Assembly: GCF_002776525.5 (NCBI RefSeq)
Contig: NC_045441.1
Coordinates: forward strand, 125,309,610 to 125,373,609
DNA: 64,000 bases
Source: Piliocolobus tephrosceles
Taxonomy: Eukaryota; Chordata; Mammalia; Primates; Cercopithecidae
Direction of reading: 5' to 3'
Part shown: one piece after another, positions 1-10,184 of the stretch
Position numbering within the stretch: the first letter of the stretch is position 1
How the letters are laid out: every line of letters starts with the position of its first letter
Position numbers and translations under genes: made by a program
Notes under the pieces: model-generated
The model's input: the letters and a program-made list of their open reading frames with translations, nothing else
The model's database searches: none
What the model was told of the DNA's origin: nothing

Positions 1-175
1 AACATCATCTATGTGCCAAATGCTATACAAGGCTCTTTATACATGCTACTTACACCTCACAGTAATTCTTTGTAGTAGAGATTCGTTTTTTAAAAGAGGT
101 TTAGAGAAGTTTGGGGAGATTACAGTATGAAAGGAAAAGTCAGAGAAACTGAGTAGGTCCTGGACAGAATGTTCA
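1..175 (-). repeat. MIR/L2-like ancient repeat fragment
   Basis: The + strand resembles the reverse complement of a MIR/L2 tail: a 'tgtgccaaatgctatac' segment, then a cytosine-rich 'cacctcacagtaattc' segment, then purine-rich sequence. Divergence is high and the element runs off the window edge. Called by eye only. Confidence 0.3.
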
Positions 176-2869
176 AGTGATGAATTATTCCAGTTTGGTA
201 AGAATGGGGAAGTAGAGAATGGATTCTAGTAATGTTTAGAAGGTAAAATAAACATTTTTGTATCTAATTGGAGGAAAGAGGAGACAGGAATCTCAAGTTT
301 CTGGCTTGAGGCACTCAGTGTAATCTGGCACCATTCTCCAATGTAGGAAAGAAAGCAGAACTACAGAGGAACAGAGGAATGAAAATGTATGAAGAAAAAC
401 AAGTCAAAACTTTAGGAGACAAGTCTGCTTGAAGAGACAGTCTTAGAGCCATTCAACACATACGTATTGTCAATACCATTGCAACAGTGAGGTTTGGGAA
501 CAGCTAGCAATAAGACAGTGCATTGTCTGCATAGACCAAAATGAAATAAGAGGTGCTGTTTTTATTATCAAGTGTCACAATGCTTGTGATAAAATGTTCC
601 TCCCTGAAAAAAAGTCTGTTATTCTAAATTCTAAAGAATTGCTGCCATTGTTACTGAATTTTAACAATACATTTGCAAGCTTCAGATTAGCACATTTTTA
701 TTCTTTATTTCTTTACAAACATCTTCTTTATTAATTTGGAGAACTCCTGTTATATATTCAGGCCGTCACTCCCCTGACATGTGTGAAGTCAACTGCATGA
801 TTTGTTTCAAGAGTAAGTTTATAATTGTTTGAACTCGCTTTGAGAGCAGTTCCTATCTCCATCCCCTGTGATACTACATGTTTCTGCATTTAAACAGTAG
901 ATTAGGAATAAACATTGTTAGCACAGTGAATTGCAAAGAAGAAACAGAACTTGGGTTACACCAATTCTGTCATGCCATCTGACAACCTGGAATTTTTAAT
1001 TTGTGTTTGAATTTAAAACAGTAACACAGAGCATGAAACTGGTAAGTCCTATTTTTAGTTCATATATGAAATATTTTACTGAACGTGAATCATGTTTTAA
1101 AATTTAAATGTGTTCTTTATTGTACATTGCATAAACATTGAAAAGCAAATCAAGAAAATAATGACAACTACTGATGATTTCATGATGATTGCTAGAAACA
1201 GTTTTGTTGTGTAGAGGGAGGGGGTGGTAAATAATGATCTGCCCTGAATGTCAAATATGCCAGGTGAACCACTACATATTACACACCTCCAGTGTCTCAA
1301 GAGCTGTTCCAGGCCCTGCAGACTTAGCAGTAAAAGGCATGAGGGTTTAAAGGTTGGTATGGAGAAGATGGCCTAGAGAAAGAATGTAGAAGGGAAGTGA
1401 AGATGACCCACTCTAGAGCTGTGGAAAACACAAGTTTCTAAGAGGTAGACTTTAGAAGAAGAGGATCCCCAAAGGCAAGCAAGAAGCAGATAGAATGGTG
1501 GGAGGAGAGGTAAAAGAGAGTAGAGTCAGGGATATTAGGAGAGAAGTTACGGGAAAGATGGTTGGACAACAGCATTCAAGTGACTAAGAAGGCAAAAAAG
1601 AAAATGGTTGGAAAGTACCCTTTGGGTTGACCATTAGGAAGTGGGAGTGAGTTTCTTTAAAATGTCTTTGCTCTGAATGGTAGAAGTAAGGACAGTTCAA
1701 GGCAAGAGAGCACGATTGAATAGAAGGGGCATTAAATTATCTTTTCTGATTCTAAAATACATGCAAGTTCATTGTTGAAAATGTGGCTAAAGTTAAAAAT
1801 TGAAGGAACTATGAACTCATGTCCCTTGGCTTAATTAGCCTTTGACTATGAAATAGTCATGTCTTCATCATAAATCCTTAAGCCTCTCCTGTGTGCTAAC
1901 AAAGCCTCATGCCCACTTCAGAGTGCCCTAATTTGGTCCAGACTATGCTGTTTTACTTCTCTCTTACTTCTCCTGTCTCAGCTGCCCATGCCTATTGGCG
2001 ACAGGCTACCTGGAAGGCTGTCACTCCCCGTACTTATGAGAACATTGGTATCTGTGCTGTGCAAACCATCCAGAAACGTCAGGGCTCCATCCAGAGGCAG
2101 GCTCTGCTCCAACATGCAGCCATGTATATGTGGCCAGCTGGGCCTCCAGGGAGCTCAGCCTAGTCCAGAATTGCTTTCAGTCTTGGTGAAAACCTCTGTT
2201 ACTCTTTGGCCACCCCCTCTTCCTCTAACCAACGGTGCAACACAACCTGAGGAACTAATAAATATCCCTCTTGTTTTTTTCCCTTCCCCCAAGTTTCAAC
2301 CATTTTCTCTCAAAAGCAATATCCTCTCCCCAAAATGCTACCCTCTCCTCTCTTTTCCATTTAGCCTTTTGCAGATTTTCAATCTCGGATTTTCCAAACT
2401 TCCCCACTTGAGCAGTCTTCTCTTTACCCATGCATAATTTAGAAGACTTGCTATAGCCTTTCTTCTTCTTTTTTTCCCCAAATAATGTGCCTGTCCTTAA
2501 AGGTGAATTCAAATGTGAATTCAAATTCAAATTTCCACCCCTTGTTAAACAGAAAGTACTTGAAACTGAAATTACATTTTTTTCTGACTTCTATTTTTCC
2601 ATTTCATCTTAGGATACATTTTTATTCATGACTGAAAGACAAAGTACTCTACCATGTGCAGAAGCTGTTCTCCAGCAATTTCTGTAAAATGGAGAAAAAA
2701 ATAATAGAAGAAAATATAAGTTGATTTTTAATCTTACCAACAGATCTTATAGATTCCCTCTTTGTAAGTCCTAGCACATATTTGATGCTAAATATGTTGG
2801 CTGAACATAAAAATATATACAGAAATTGGGATCCTACTGTAAATGTATATTTTTTCCCATTTTCCATAA
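176..2869. other. Unassigned intergenic sequence
   Basis: No convincing gene is visible. Parts of 180-440 and 1300-1760 are purine-rich and resemble diverged L2 LINE 3' sequence, but I cannot fix borders. About 1980-2240 is more GC-rich than its surroundings and open in two overlapping frames (84 and 149 codons); neither shows a motif I know and each lacks a downstream exon structure. The rest is AT-rich and featureless by eye. Confidence 0.4.
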
Positions 2870-3052
2870 AAGTAAAATTTTTCTTGACCTTAACTACTAT
2901 TTAATTTTTCTTTCATCATTCTATTATATGATTTTGATTATGTAGCATGAATTATTTAATCACTTCCCCACTGCTTACCATTTGGGCATTTTTGTACTGT
3001 AATAGATTCCCTAATATAAATATTTGCATGTCTACTAATTTTCTTTGGATTC

Positions 3053-3923
3053 TGTATTAGGGTTCTCTAAAGGGACAGAACTGATAGAATGTATGTATAT
3101 ATAAAGGGGAGTTTATTAGGAGAATTAATTCACAGGGTCACAAGGCGAAGTTCCACAATAGGTCATCTGCAAGCTGAGGAGCCAGGAAGTCAGTCCGAGT
3201 CCCAAAACCTCAAAAGTAGGGAAGCTGACAGTGCGGCCTTCAGTCTGTGACTGAAGCCCTGAGAGCCCCTGGCAAACCACTGGTGTTAAGTCCAAGAGTC
3301 CAAAAGCTGAAGAATTTGGAGTCTGATGTTCAAGGACAGGAAGCATCCAGCATGGGAGAAAGATGGAGGCCAGAAGACGCAGCAAGTCAAGTCCTTCCAC
3401 ATTCTTCTGCCTGCTTTATTCTAGCCATGCTGGCAGCTGATTAGATGGTGCCTACCCAGACTGAGGTTGGGTCTGGCCCTCCCAGGTCACTGACTCAAAT
3501 GTTAATCTCCTTTGGCAACATCCTCACAGACACACCCAGGAATAATACTTTGCATCTTGTTGGGCATGGTGGCTCATGCCTGTAATCCCAGCACTTTAGA
3601 AGGCCAAGGTAGGCAGATCACCTGAGGTCGGGAGTTCGAGACCAGCCTTACCAACATGGAGAAACCCAGGCCTCTACTAAAAATACAAAATTAGCCAGGC
3701 GTGGTGGCGTATGCCCATAATCCCAGCTACTTGGAAGGCTGAGGCAGGAGAATCGCTTGAACCTGGGAGGCGGAGGTTGCGGTGAGCTGCAATCCTGCCA
3801 TTGCACTCCAGCCTGTGCCTGGGAAACAAGAGTGAAACTCTGTCTCAAAAAAAAAAAAAAAAAAAAAAAAATACTTTGCATCCTTCAATACAATCAAGTT
3901 GACACTCAATATTAACGATCACA
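3053..3923 (-). mobile_element. Solo LTR, probably MaLR-type, interrupted by an Alu
   Basis: The element begins TGTATTAGGGTTCTC and ends ATCACA, giving TG...CA termini, with 5-bp near-identical flanks (gattc before, gatac after). Without the Alu it is about 540 bp, normal for an LTR. I recognise it as a common primate interspersed repeat but cannot name the subfamily. The antisense orientation is inferred from the resemblance of its start to antisense MaLR LTRs. No internal region follows. A related, left-truncated copy lies at about 22990-23405. Confidence 0.55.
3557..3869 (+). mobile_element. Alu (AluS, Sp/Sq-like)
   Basis: Complete dimeric Alu with a middle A-rich linker, two arms and a 3' A tail (3847-3869). 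A perfect 13-bp target-site duplication, aatactttgcatc, lies at 3544-3556 and 3870-3882. The 'aacaagagtgaaactc' stretch before the tail is typical of AluSp/Sq. It sits inside the LTR at 3053-3923, so it is younger. Confidence 0.93.
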
Positions 3924-3962
3924 GATACATTTTCAAAAGTGGAATTATTGGATTAGAAGCCT

Positions 3963-4020
3963 TAGGACAGTGCTTGGTGCTAAGGAAGTATTCAACAAAT
4001 ATTTGAACATTTGAATGCAT
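3963..4020 (+). repeat. MIR/L2 3'-tail-like fragment
   Basis: 'cagtgcttggtgctaaggaa' followed by 'tattcaacaaatatttgaac' resembles the conserved 3' end shared by L2 and MIR ('...gtgctcaataaatatttg'). Short and diverged. Confidence 0.35.
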
Positions 4021-4184
4021 ATTTGAATAGCCAATAAATATTGTAATGATTTGAATGAAGGTTTTTTGATAGTTATTTCTGAATTATCCTTCAGGATGAT
4101 TATACATCTGAACATGTCCTTTCAACACTGCCACTGCCTCCCTCCAGGCTGAATTTCTCTATATCATCTCTTGTGTTATCTTTT

Positions 4185-4650
4185 AGTCTTTGTTAATTTT
4201 ATAATAAAAATGGTGTCCCCCCTTTTTTTTTCTTTTTTGAGACAGGGTCTGACTCTGTCACCTAAACTGGAGAGCAGTGGTGTGATCTTGGCTCACTTCA
4301 ACCTCTATCTACCTCCTAAGCTCCAGTGGTCCTCCTGCCTTAGCCTCTTGAGTAGCTAGAACTATAGGCATGCCACCGTGCTCAGCTAATTTTTTTTTTT
4401 TTTTTTTTTTTTTAAGACAGGGTCTCATTCTGTTGCCCAGGCTGGAGTGCAGTGATGTGATCTCGGCCCACTGCAGCCTCTGCCTCCTGGGTTCAACTGA
4501 TTCTCCTGCCTCAGCCTCCCAAGTAGCTGAGATTACAGGTGCGCACCATCATGCCCGACTAAGTTTCATGTTTTTAGTAGTGACAGGGTTTCATCATATT
4601 GGCCAGACTGGTCTCAAACTCCTGGCCTCGAGTGATCTGCTACCTCTGTT
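4185..4650 (-). repeat. Tandem duplication unit 1: Alu inserted into Alu
   Basis: This 466-bp unit starts 'agtctttgttaattttata'. It carries an antisense partial Alu (about 4228-4389) broken at its A-rich linker by a second antisense Alu (about 4390-4640). The same order begins again at 4651. The two units share flanking non-Alu bases, so this is a local tandem duplication and not independent Alu insertions. Confidence 0.85.
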
Positions 4651-5021
4651 AGTCTTTGTTAATTTTATAGTAAAAACGGTGCCCTTTTTTTTTTTCTTTG
4701 TTGAGACAGGGTCTGGCTCTGTCACCTAGGCTGGAGTGCAGTGGTGTGATCTTGACTCACTGCAACCTCTGTTCACCTCCTGGGCTCAAGTGGTCCTCCT
4801 GCCTCAGCCTCCCGAGTAACTAGAACTACAGGCATGCCACCATGCCCAGTAATTTTTTTTTTTTTCTTGAGACAGGTTCTTGTTCTGTTGCCCAGGCCGG
4901 AGTGCAGTGGCGCAATCTTGGCTCACTGCAGCCTCTGCCTCCTGGGTTCAAGCGATTCTCCTGCCTCAGCCTCCGGAGTAGCTGAGATTACAGGTGTGTG
5001 TCACCACGCCTAAGTTTCGTG
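4651..5021 (-). repeat. Tandem duplication unit 2, truncated by L1
   Basis: Second copy of the 4185-4650 unit, with the same leader and the same Alu-in-Alu order. It stops at 'taagtttcgtg', where the L1 poly-T begins. Unit 1 continues there with 'tttttagtagtgacagggtt'; about 85 bp of Alu and any further flank are absent, and they do not reappear on the other side of the L1. Confidence 0.85.
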
Positions 5022-5041
5022 TTTTTTTTTTTTTTTTTATT

Positions 5042-5276
5042 TTTATTTTTATTTTTTATTATACTTTAAGTTCTAGGGTACATGTGCATAACGTGCAGGT
5101 TACATATGTATACATGTGCCATGTTGGTGTGCTGCACCCATCAACTCGTCAGCACCCATCAATTCATCATTTATATCAGGTATAACTCCCCAATGCAATC
5201 CCTCCCCCCTCCCCCCTCCCCATGATAGGCCCCAGTGTGTGATGTTCCCCTTCCCGAGTCCAAGTGAGCTCATTGT
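5042..5276 (-). other. L1 3' UTR with guanine-rich tract
   Basis: Sequence between the ORF2 stop and the A-rich tail. On the minus strand 5200-5221 carries four guanine runs of 4, 6, 6 and 3 separated by single adenines, a strong G-quadruplex candidate and a conserved L1 3' UTR trait. The UTR ends in an AATAAA-like A-rich tail. The section coding 'gatgaattgatgggtgctga' differs from the human L1PA1 UTR and is shared with the L1 copies at 16889-18292 and 52591-53161. Confidence 0.9.
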
Positions 5277-8200
5277 TCAGTTCCCACCTATGAGTGAGAA
5301 CATGCGGTGTTTGGTTTTCTCTTCTTGTGATAGTTTGCTAAGAATGATGGTTTCCAGCTGCATCCATGTCCCTACAAAGGACGCAAACTCATCCTTTTTT
5401 ATGGCTGCATAGTATTCCATGGTGTATATGTGCCACATTTTCTTAATCCAGTCTGTCACTGATGGACATTTGGGTTGATTCCAAGTCTTTGCTATTGTGA
5501 ATAGTGCCGCAATAAACATACGTGTGCATGTGTCTTTGTAGTAGCATAATTTATAATCCTTTGGGTATATACCCAGTAGTGGGATGGCTGGGTCATATGG
5601 TACATCTAGTTCTAGATCCTTGAGGAATTGCCATACTGTTTTCCATAATGGTTGAACTAGTTTACAATCCCACCAACAGTGTAAAAGTGTTCCTATTTCT
5701 CCACATCCTCTCCAACACCTGTTGTTTCCTGATTTTTTAATGATTGCCATTCTAACTGGTGTGAGATGGTATCTCATTGTGGTTTTGATTTGCATTTCTC
5801 TGATGGTGAGTGATGATGAGCATTTTTTCATGTGTCTGTTGGCTGTATGAATGTCTTCTTTTGAGAAATGTCTGTTCATATCCTTTCCCCACTTTTTGAT
5901 GGGGTTGTTTGTTTTTTTCTTGTATATTTGTTTGAGTTCTTTGTAGATTCTGGAAATTAGCCCTTTGTCAGATGAGTAGATTGCAAAAATTTTCTCCCAT
6001 TCTGTAGGTTGCCTGTTCACTCTGATGGTAGTTTCTTTTGCTGTGCAGAAGCTCTTTAGTTTAACTAGATCCCATTTGTCAATTTTGGCTTTTGCTGCCG
6101 TTGCTTTTGGTGTTTTAGACATGAAGTCCTTGCCCATGCCTATGTCCTGAATGGTACTACCTAGATTTTCTTCTAGGGTTTTTATGGTATTAGGTCTAAC
6201 ATTTAAGTCTCTAATCCATCTTGAATTAATCTTCGTATAAGGAGTAAGGAAAGGATCCAGTTTCAGCTTTCTACTTATGGCTAGCCAATTTTCCCAGCAC
6301 CATTTATTAAATAGGGAATCCTTTCCCCATTTCTTGTTTTTCTCAGGTTTGTCAAAGATCAGATGGTTGTAGATGTGTGGCATTATTTCTGAGGGCTCTG
6401 TTCTGTTCCATTGGTCTGTATCTCTGTTTTGGTACCAGTACCATGCTGTTTTGGTTACTGTAGCCTTGTAGTATAGTTTGAAGTCAGGTAGCGTGACGCC
6501 TCTGGCTTTGTCCTTTTGACTTAGGATTGTCTTGGCAATACGGGCTCTTTTTTGGTTCCATATGAACTTTAAAGCAGTTTTTTCCAATTCGGTGAAGAAA
6601 CTCATTGGTAGCTTGATGGGGATGGCATTGAATCTATAAATTACCTTGGGCAGTATGGCCATTTTCACAATATTGATTCTGCCTATCCATGAGCATGGTA
6701 TGTTCTTCCATTTGTTTGTGTCCTCTTTGATTTCACTGAGCAGTGGTTTGTAGTTCTCCTTGAAGAGGTCCTTTACATCCCTTGTAAGTTGGATTCCTAG
6801 GTATTTTATTCTCTTTGAAGCAATTGTGAATGGAAGTTCATTCCTGATTTGGCTCTCTGCTTGTCTGTTACTGGTGTATAAGAATGCTTGTGATTTTTGC
6901 ACATTAATTTTGTATCCTGAGACTTTGCTGAAGTTGCTTATCAGCTTAAGAAGATTTTGGGCTGAGACGATGGGGTTTTCTAAATACACAATCATGTCAT
7001 CTGCAAACAGGGACAATTTGACTTCCTCTTTTCCTAACTGAATACCCTTGATTTCTTTCTCTTGCCTGATTGCCCTAGCCAGAACTTCCAACACTATGTT
7101 GAATAGGAGTGGTGAGAGAGGGCATCCCTGTCTTGTGCCAGTTTTCAAAGGGAATTTTTCCAGTTTTTGCCCATTCAGTATGATACTAGCTGTGGGTTTG
7201 TCATAAATAGCTCTTATTATTTTGAGGTACGTTCCATCAATACCGAATTTGTTGAGCGTTTTTAGCGTGAAGGGCTGTTGAATTTTGTCAAAAGCCTTTT
7301 CTGCATCTATTGAGATAATCATGTGGTTCTTGTCTTTGGTTCTGTTGATATGCTGGATTACGTTGATTGATTTGCGAATGTTGAACCAGCCTTGCATCCC
7401 AGGGATGAAGCCCACTTGATCATGGTGGATAAGCTTTTTGATGTGCTGCTGAATCCGGTTTGCCAGTATTTTATTGAGGATTTTTGCATCGATGTTCATC
7501 AGGGAGATTGGTCTAAAATTCTCTTTTTTTGTTGTGTCTCTGCCAGGCTTTGGTATCAGGATGATGCTGGCCTCATAAAATGAGTTAGGGAGGATTCCCT
7601 CTTTTTCTATTGATTGGAATAGTTTCATAAGGAATGGTACCAGCTCCTCCTTGTACCTCTGGTAGAATTCAGCTGTGAATCCATCTGGTCCTGGGCTTTT
7701 TTTGGTGGGCAGGCTATTAATTGTTGCCTCAATTTCAGATGCTGCTATTGGTCTATTCAGGGATTCAACTTCTTCCTGGTTTAGTCTTGGAAGAGTGTAC
7801 GTGTCCAGGAAATTATCCATTTCTTCTAGATTTTCTAGTTGATTTGTATAGAGGTGTTTATAGTATTCTCTGATGGTAGTTTGTATTTCTGTGGGGTCGG
7901 TGGTGATATCCCCTTTATCATTTTTTATTGCGTCTATTTGATTCCTCTCTCTTTTCTTCTTTATTAATCTTGCTAGCGGTCTGTCAATTTTGTTGATCTT
8001 TTCAAAAAACCAACTCCTGGATTCATTGATTTTTTGGAGGGTTTTTTGTGTCTCTATCTCCTTCAGTTCTGCTCTGATCTTAGTTATTTCTTGCCTTCTG
8101 CTAGCTTTTGAATGTGTTTGCTCTTGCCTCTCTAGTTCTTTTAATTGTGATGTTAGAGTGTCAATTTTAGATCTTTCCTGCTTTCTCTTGTGGGCACTTA

Positions 8201-9104
8201 GTGCTATAAATTTCCCTCTACATATTGCTTTAAATGTGTCCCAGAGATTCTGGTATGTTGTATCTTTGTTCTCATTGGATTCAAAGAACATCTTTATTTC
8301 TGCTTTCATTTCGTTATGTACCCAGTAGTCATTCAGGAGCAGGTTGTTCAGTTTCCATGTAGTTGAGCGGTTTTGATTGAATTTCTGAGTCCTGAGTTCT
8401 AGTTTGATTGCACTGTGGTCAGAGAGACAGTTTGTTATAATTTCTGTTCTTTTACATTTGCTGAGGAGTGCTTTACTTCCAATTATGTGGTCAATTTTGG
8501 AATAAGTGCGATGTGGTGCTGAGAAGAATGTATATTCTGTTGACTTGGGGTGGAGAGTTCTATAGATGTCTATTAGGTCCGCTTGGTGCAGAGATGAGTT
8601 CAATTCCTGGATATCCTTGTTAACTTTCTGTCTCGTTGATCTGTCTAATGTTGACAGTGGAGTGTTGAAGTCTCCCATTATTATTGTATGGGAGTCTAAG
8701 TCTCTTTGTAAGTCTCTAAGGACTTGCTTTATGAATCTGGGTGCTCCTGTATTGGGTACATATATATTTAGGATAGTTAGCTCTTCCTGTTGAATTGATC
8801 CCTTTACCATTATGTAATGGCCTTCTTTGTCTCTTTTGATCTTTGATGGTTTAAAGTCTGTTTTATCAGAGACTAGGATTGCAACCCCTGCTTTTTTTTG
8901 TTCTCCATTTGCTTGGTAGATCTTCCTCCATCCCTTTATTTTGAGCCTATGTATGTCTCTGCATGTGAGATGGGTCTCCTGAAGACAGCAGACTGATGGG
9001 TCTTGACTCTTTATCCAGTTTGCCAGTCTGTGTCTTTTAATTGGAGCATTTAGTCCATTTACATTTAAGGTTAATATTGTTATGTGTGATCTTGATCCTG
9101 CCAT
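5277..9104 (-). CDS. ORF2: L1 ORF2 protein: endonuclease and reverse transcriptase
   Basis: 1275 codons, exactly the canonical length, starting at an ATG (MAGSRSHITILTLN). It nicks target DNA and primes reverse transcription of L1 or Alu RNA in the nucleus. Residues 1-239 are an APE-like endonuclease: N14, E43 (in CLQETHL), Y115, D145 and N147 (in GDFNTPL), D205 (in SKIDHI) and H230 (in LSDHS) are all present. The reverse transcriptase holds the FADDMIVYLE motif, with the catalytic aspartates near residues 702-703, and the conserved upstream motif TRQGCPLSPLLFN. The C-terminal cysteine-rich segment (CWRGCGEIGTLLHCWWDC, near residues 1130-1147) is complete. No stop or frameshift. It lies 63 bp downstream of ORF1 on the same transcript and is known to be translated rarely by reinitiation. 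Catalytic competence is inferred, not shown. Confidence 0.97.
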   Translation of the reverse strand: MAGSRSHITILTLNVNGLNAPIKRHRLANWIKSQDPSVCCLQETHLTCRDIHRLKIKGWRKIYQANGEQKKAGVAILVSDKTDFKPSKIKRDKEGHYIMVKGSIQQEELTILNIYVPNTGAPRFIKQVLRDLQRDLDSHTIIMGDFNTPLSTLDRSTRQKVNKDIQELNSSLHQADLIDIYRTLHPKSTEYTFFSAPHRTYSKIDHIIGSKALLSKCKRTEIITNCLSDHSAIKLELRTQKFNQNRSTTWKLNNLLLNDYWVHNEMKAEIKMFFESNENKDTTYQNLWDTFKAICRGKFIALSAHKRKQERSKIDTLTSQLKELERQEQTHSKASRRQEITKIRAELKEIETQKTLQKINESRSWFFEKINKIDRPLARLIKKKRERNQIDAIKNDKGDITTDPTEIQTTIREYYKHLYTNQLENLEEMDNFLDTYTLPRLNQEEVESLNRPIAASEIEATINSLPTKKSPGPDGFTAEFYQRYKEELVPFLMKLFQSIEKEGILPNSFYEASIILIPKPGRDTTKKENFRPISLMNIDAKILNKILANRIQQHIKKLIHHDQVGFIPGMQGWFNIRKSINVIQHINRTKDKNHMIISIDAEKAFDKIQQPFTLKTLNKFGIDGTYLKIIRAIYDKPTASIILNGQKLEKFPLKTGTRQGCPLSPLLFNIVLEVLARAIRQEKEIKGIQLGKEEVKLSLFADDMIVYLENPIVSAQNLLKLISNFSKVSGYKINVQKSQAFLYTSNRQAESQIRNELPFTIASKRIKYLGIQLTRDVKDLFKENYKPLLSEIKEDTNKWKNIPCSWIGRINIVKMAILPKVIYRFNAIPIKLPMSFFTELEKTALKFIWNQKRARIAKTILSQKDKARGVTLPDFKLYYKATVTKTAWYWYQNRDTDQWNRTEPSEIMPHIYNHLIFDKPEKNKKWGKDSLFNKWCWENWLAISRKLKLDPFLTPYTKINSRWIRDLNVRPNTIKTLEENLGSTIQDIGMGKDFMSKTPKATAAKAKIDKWDLVKLKSFCTAKETTIRVNRQPTEWEKIFAIYSSDKGLISRIYKELKQIYKKKTNNPIKKWGKDMNRHFSKEDIHTANRHMKKCSSSLTIREMQIKTTMRYHLTPVRMAIIKKSGNNRCWRGCGEIGTLLHCWWDCKLVQPLWKTVWQFLKDLELDVPYDPAIPLLGIYPKDYKLCYYKDTCTRMFIAALFTIAKTWNQPKCPSVTDWIKKMWHIYTMEYYAAIKKDEFASFVGTWMQLETIILSKLSQEEKTKHRMFSLIGGN

Positions 9105-9167
9105 TATGATATTAACTGGTTATTTTGCTCATTAGTTGATGCAGTTTCTTCCTAGCCTCGATGGTCT

Positions 9168-10184
9168 TTACATTTTGGCATGTTTTTGCAATGGCTGGTA
9201 CCGGTTGTTCCTTTCCATGTTTAGGGCTTCCTTCAGGGTCTCTTGTAAGGCAGGCCTGGTGGTGACAAAATCTCTAAGCATTTGCTTATCTGTAAAGAAT
9301 TTTATTTCTCCTTCACTTATGAAACTTAGTTTGGCTGGATATGAAATTCTGGGTTTAAAATTCTTTTCTTTAAGAACGTTGAATATTGGCCCCCACTCTC
9401 TTCTGGCTTGTAGAGTTTCTGCCGAGAGATCTGCTGTCAGTCTGATGGGCTTCCCTTTGTGGGTAACCCGACCTTTCTCTCTGGCTGCCCTTAAGATTTT
9501 TTCCTTCATTTCAACTTTGGTGAATCTGGCAATTATGTGTCTTGGAGTTGCTCTTCTGGAGGAGTATCTTTGTGGCGTTCTCTGTATTTCCTGAATTTGA
9601 ATGTTGGCCTGCCCTGCTAGGTTGGGGAAGTTCTCCTGGATGATATCCTGTAGAGTGTTTTCCAATTTGGTTCCATTTTCCCCCTCACTTTCAGGCACCC
9701 CAATCAGACGTAGATTTGGTCTTTTGACATAATCCCATACTTCTTGCAGGCTTTGTTCATTTCTTTTTCTTCTTTTTTCTTTTGGTTTCTCTTCTCGCTT
9801 CATTTCATTCATTTGATCCTCAATCGCTGATACTCTTTCTTCCAGTTGATCGAGTCGGTTACTGAAGCTTGTGCATTTGTCACGTATTTCTCGTGTCATG
9901 GTTTTCACCTCTGTCATTTCGTTTATGACCTTCTCTGCATTAATTAGTCTAGCTGTCAATTCTTCCACTTTTTTTTCAAGATTTTTAGTTTCTTTGCGCT
10001 GGGTACGTAATTCCTCCTTTAGCTCTGAGAGGTTTGATGGACTGATGCCTTCTTCTCTCATCTCATCAAAATCATTCTCTGACCAGCTTTGATCCGTTGC
10101 TGGCGATGGGCTGTGCTCCTTTGCAGGAGGAGATGCGCTCTTATTTTTTGAATTTCCAGCTTTTCTGCCCTGCTTTTTCCCCAT
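9168..10184 (-). CDS. ORF1: L1 ORF1 protein: RNA-binding nucleic-acid chaperone
   Basis: 338 codons from the ATG of MGKKQGRKAGNSKNKSASPP, the canonical length. The frame is open 7 codons further upstream, but only to a GTG, so I chose the ATG. ORF1p trimerises and coats L1 RNA in cytoplasmic particles. A basic N-terminus is followed by a charged heptad-rich coiled coil (about residues 50-150), then an RRM-like domain beginning near WDYVKRPNLRLIGVPE, and a C-terminal domain with RRATPRHIIARF and ending LQKHAKM. The RRM and C-terminal domain match human L1 closely. The coiled coil is very different, as expected for the fast-evolving part in a separate primate lineage. Confidence 0.96.
   Translation of the reverse strand: MGKKQGRKAGNSKNKSASPPAKEHSPSPATDQSWSENDFDEMREEGISPSNLSELKEELRTQRKETKNLEKKVEELTARLINAEKVINEMTEVKTMTREIRDKCTSFSNRLDQLEERVSAIEDQMNEMKREEKPKEKRRKRNEQSLQEVWDYVKRPNLRLIGVPESEGENGTKLENTLQDIIQENFPNLAGQANIQIQEIQRTPQRYSSRRATPRHIIARFTKVEMKEKILRAAREKGRVTHKGKPIRLTADLSAETLQARREWGPIFNVLKEKNFKPRISYPAKLSFISEGEIKFFTDKQMLRDFVTTRPALQETLKEALNMERNNRYQPLQKHAKM

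Larger units (their letters stand above)
2870..3960 (-). repeat. Ancient L1 (L1ME-like) fragment, split by an LTR
   Basis: 2870-3052 and 3924-3960 read as one old antisense LINE segment. 'tgcatgtctactaattttct' on the left continues as 'attttcaaaagtggaattat' on the right, the order seen in the old L1 phrase that precedes 'ggattgctgggtca'. The LTR at 3053-3923 interrupts it, with near-matching 5-bp flanks (gattc and gatac). Confidence 0.4.

Noticed and set aside
3648..4729. Frames beginning with runs of phenylalanine followed by cysteine/serine-rich text
   Set aside because: These are translations of antisense Alu poly-T and arms, seen at every Alu in the window.
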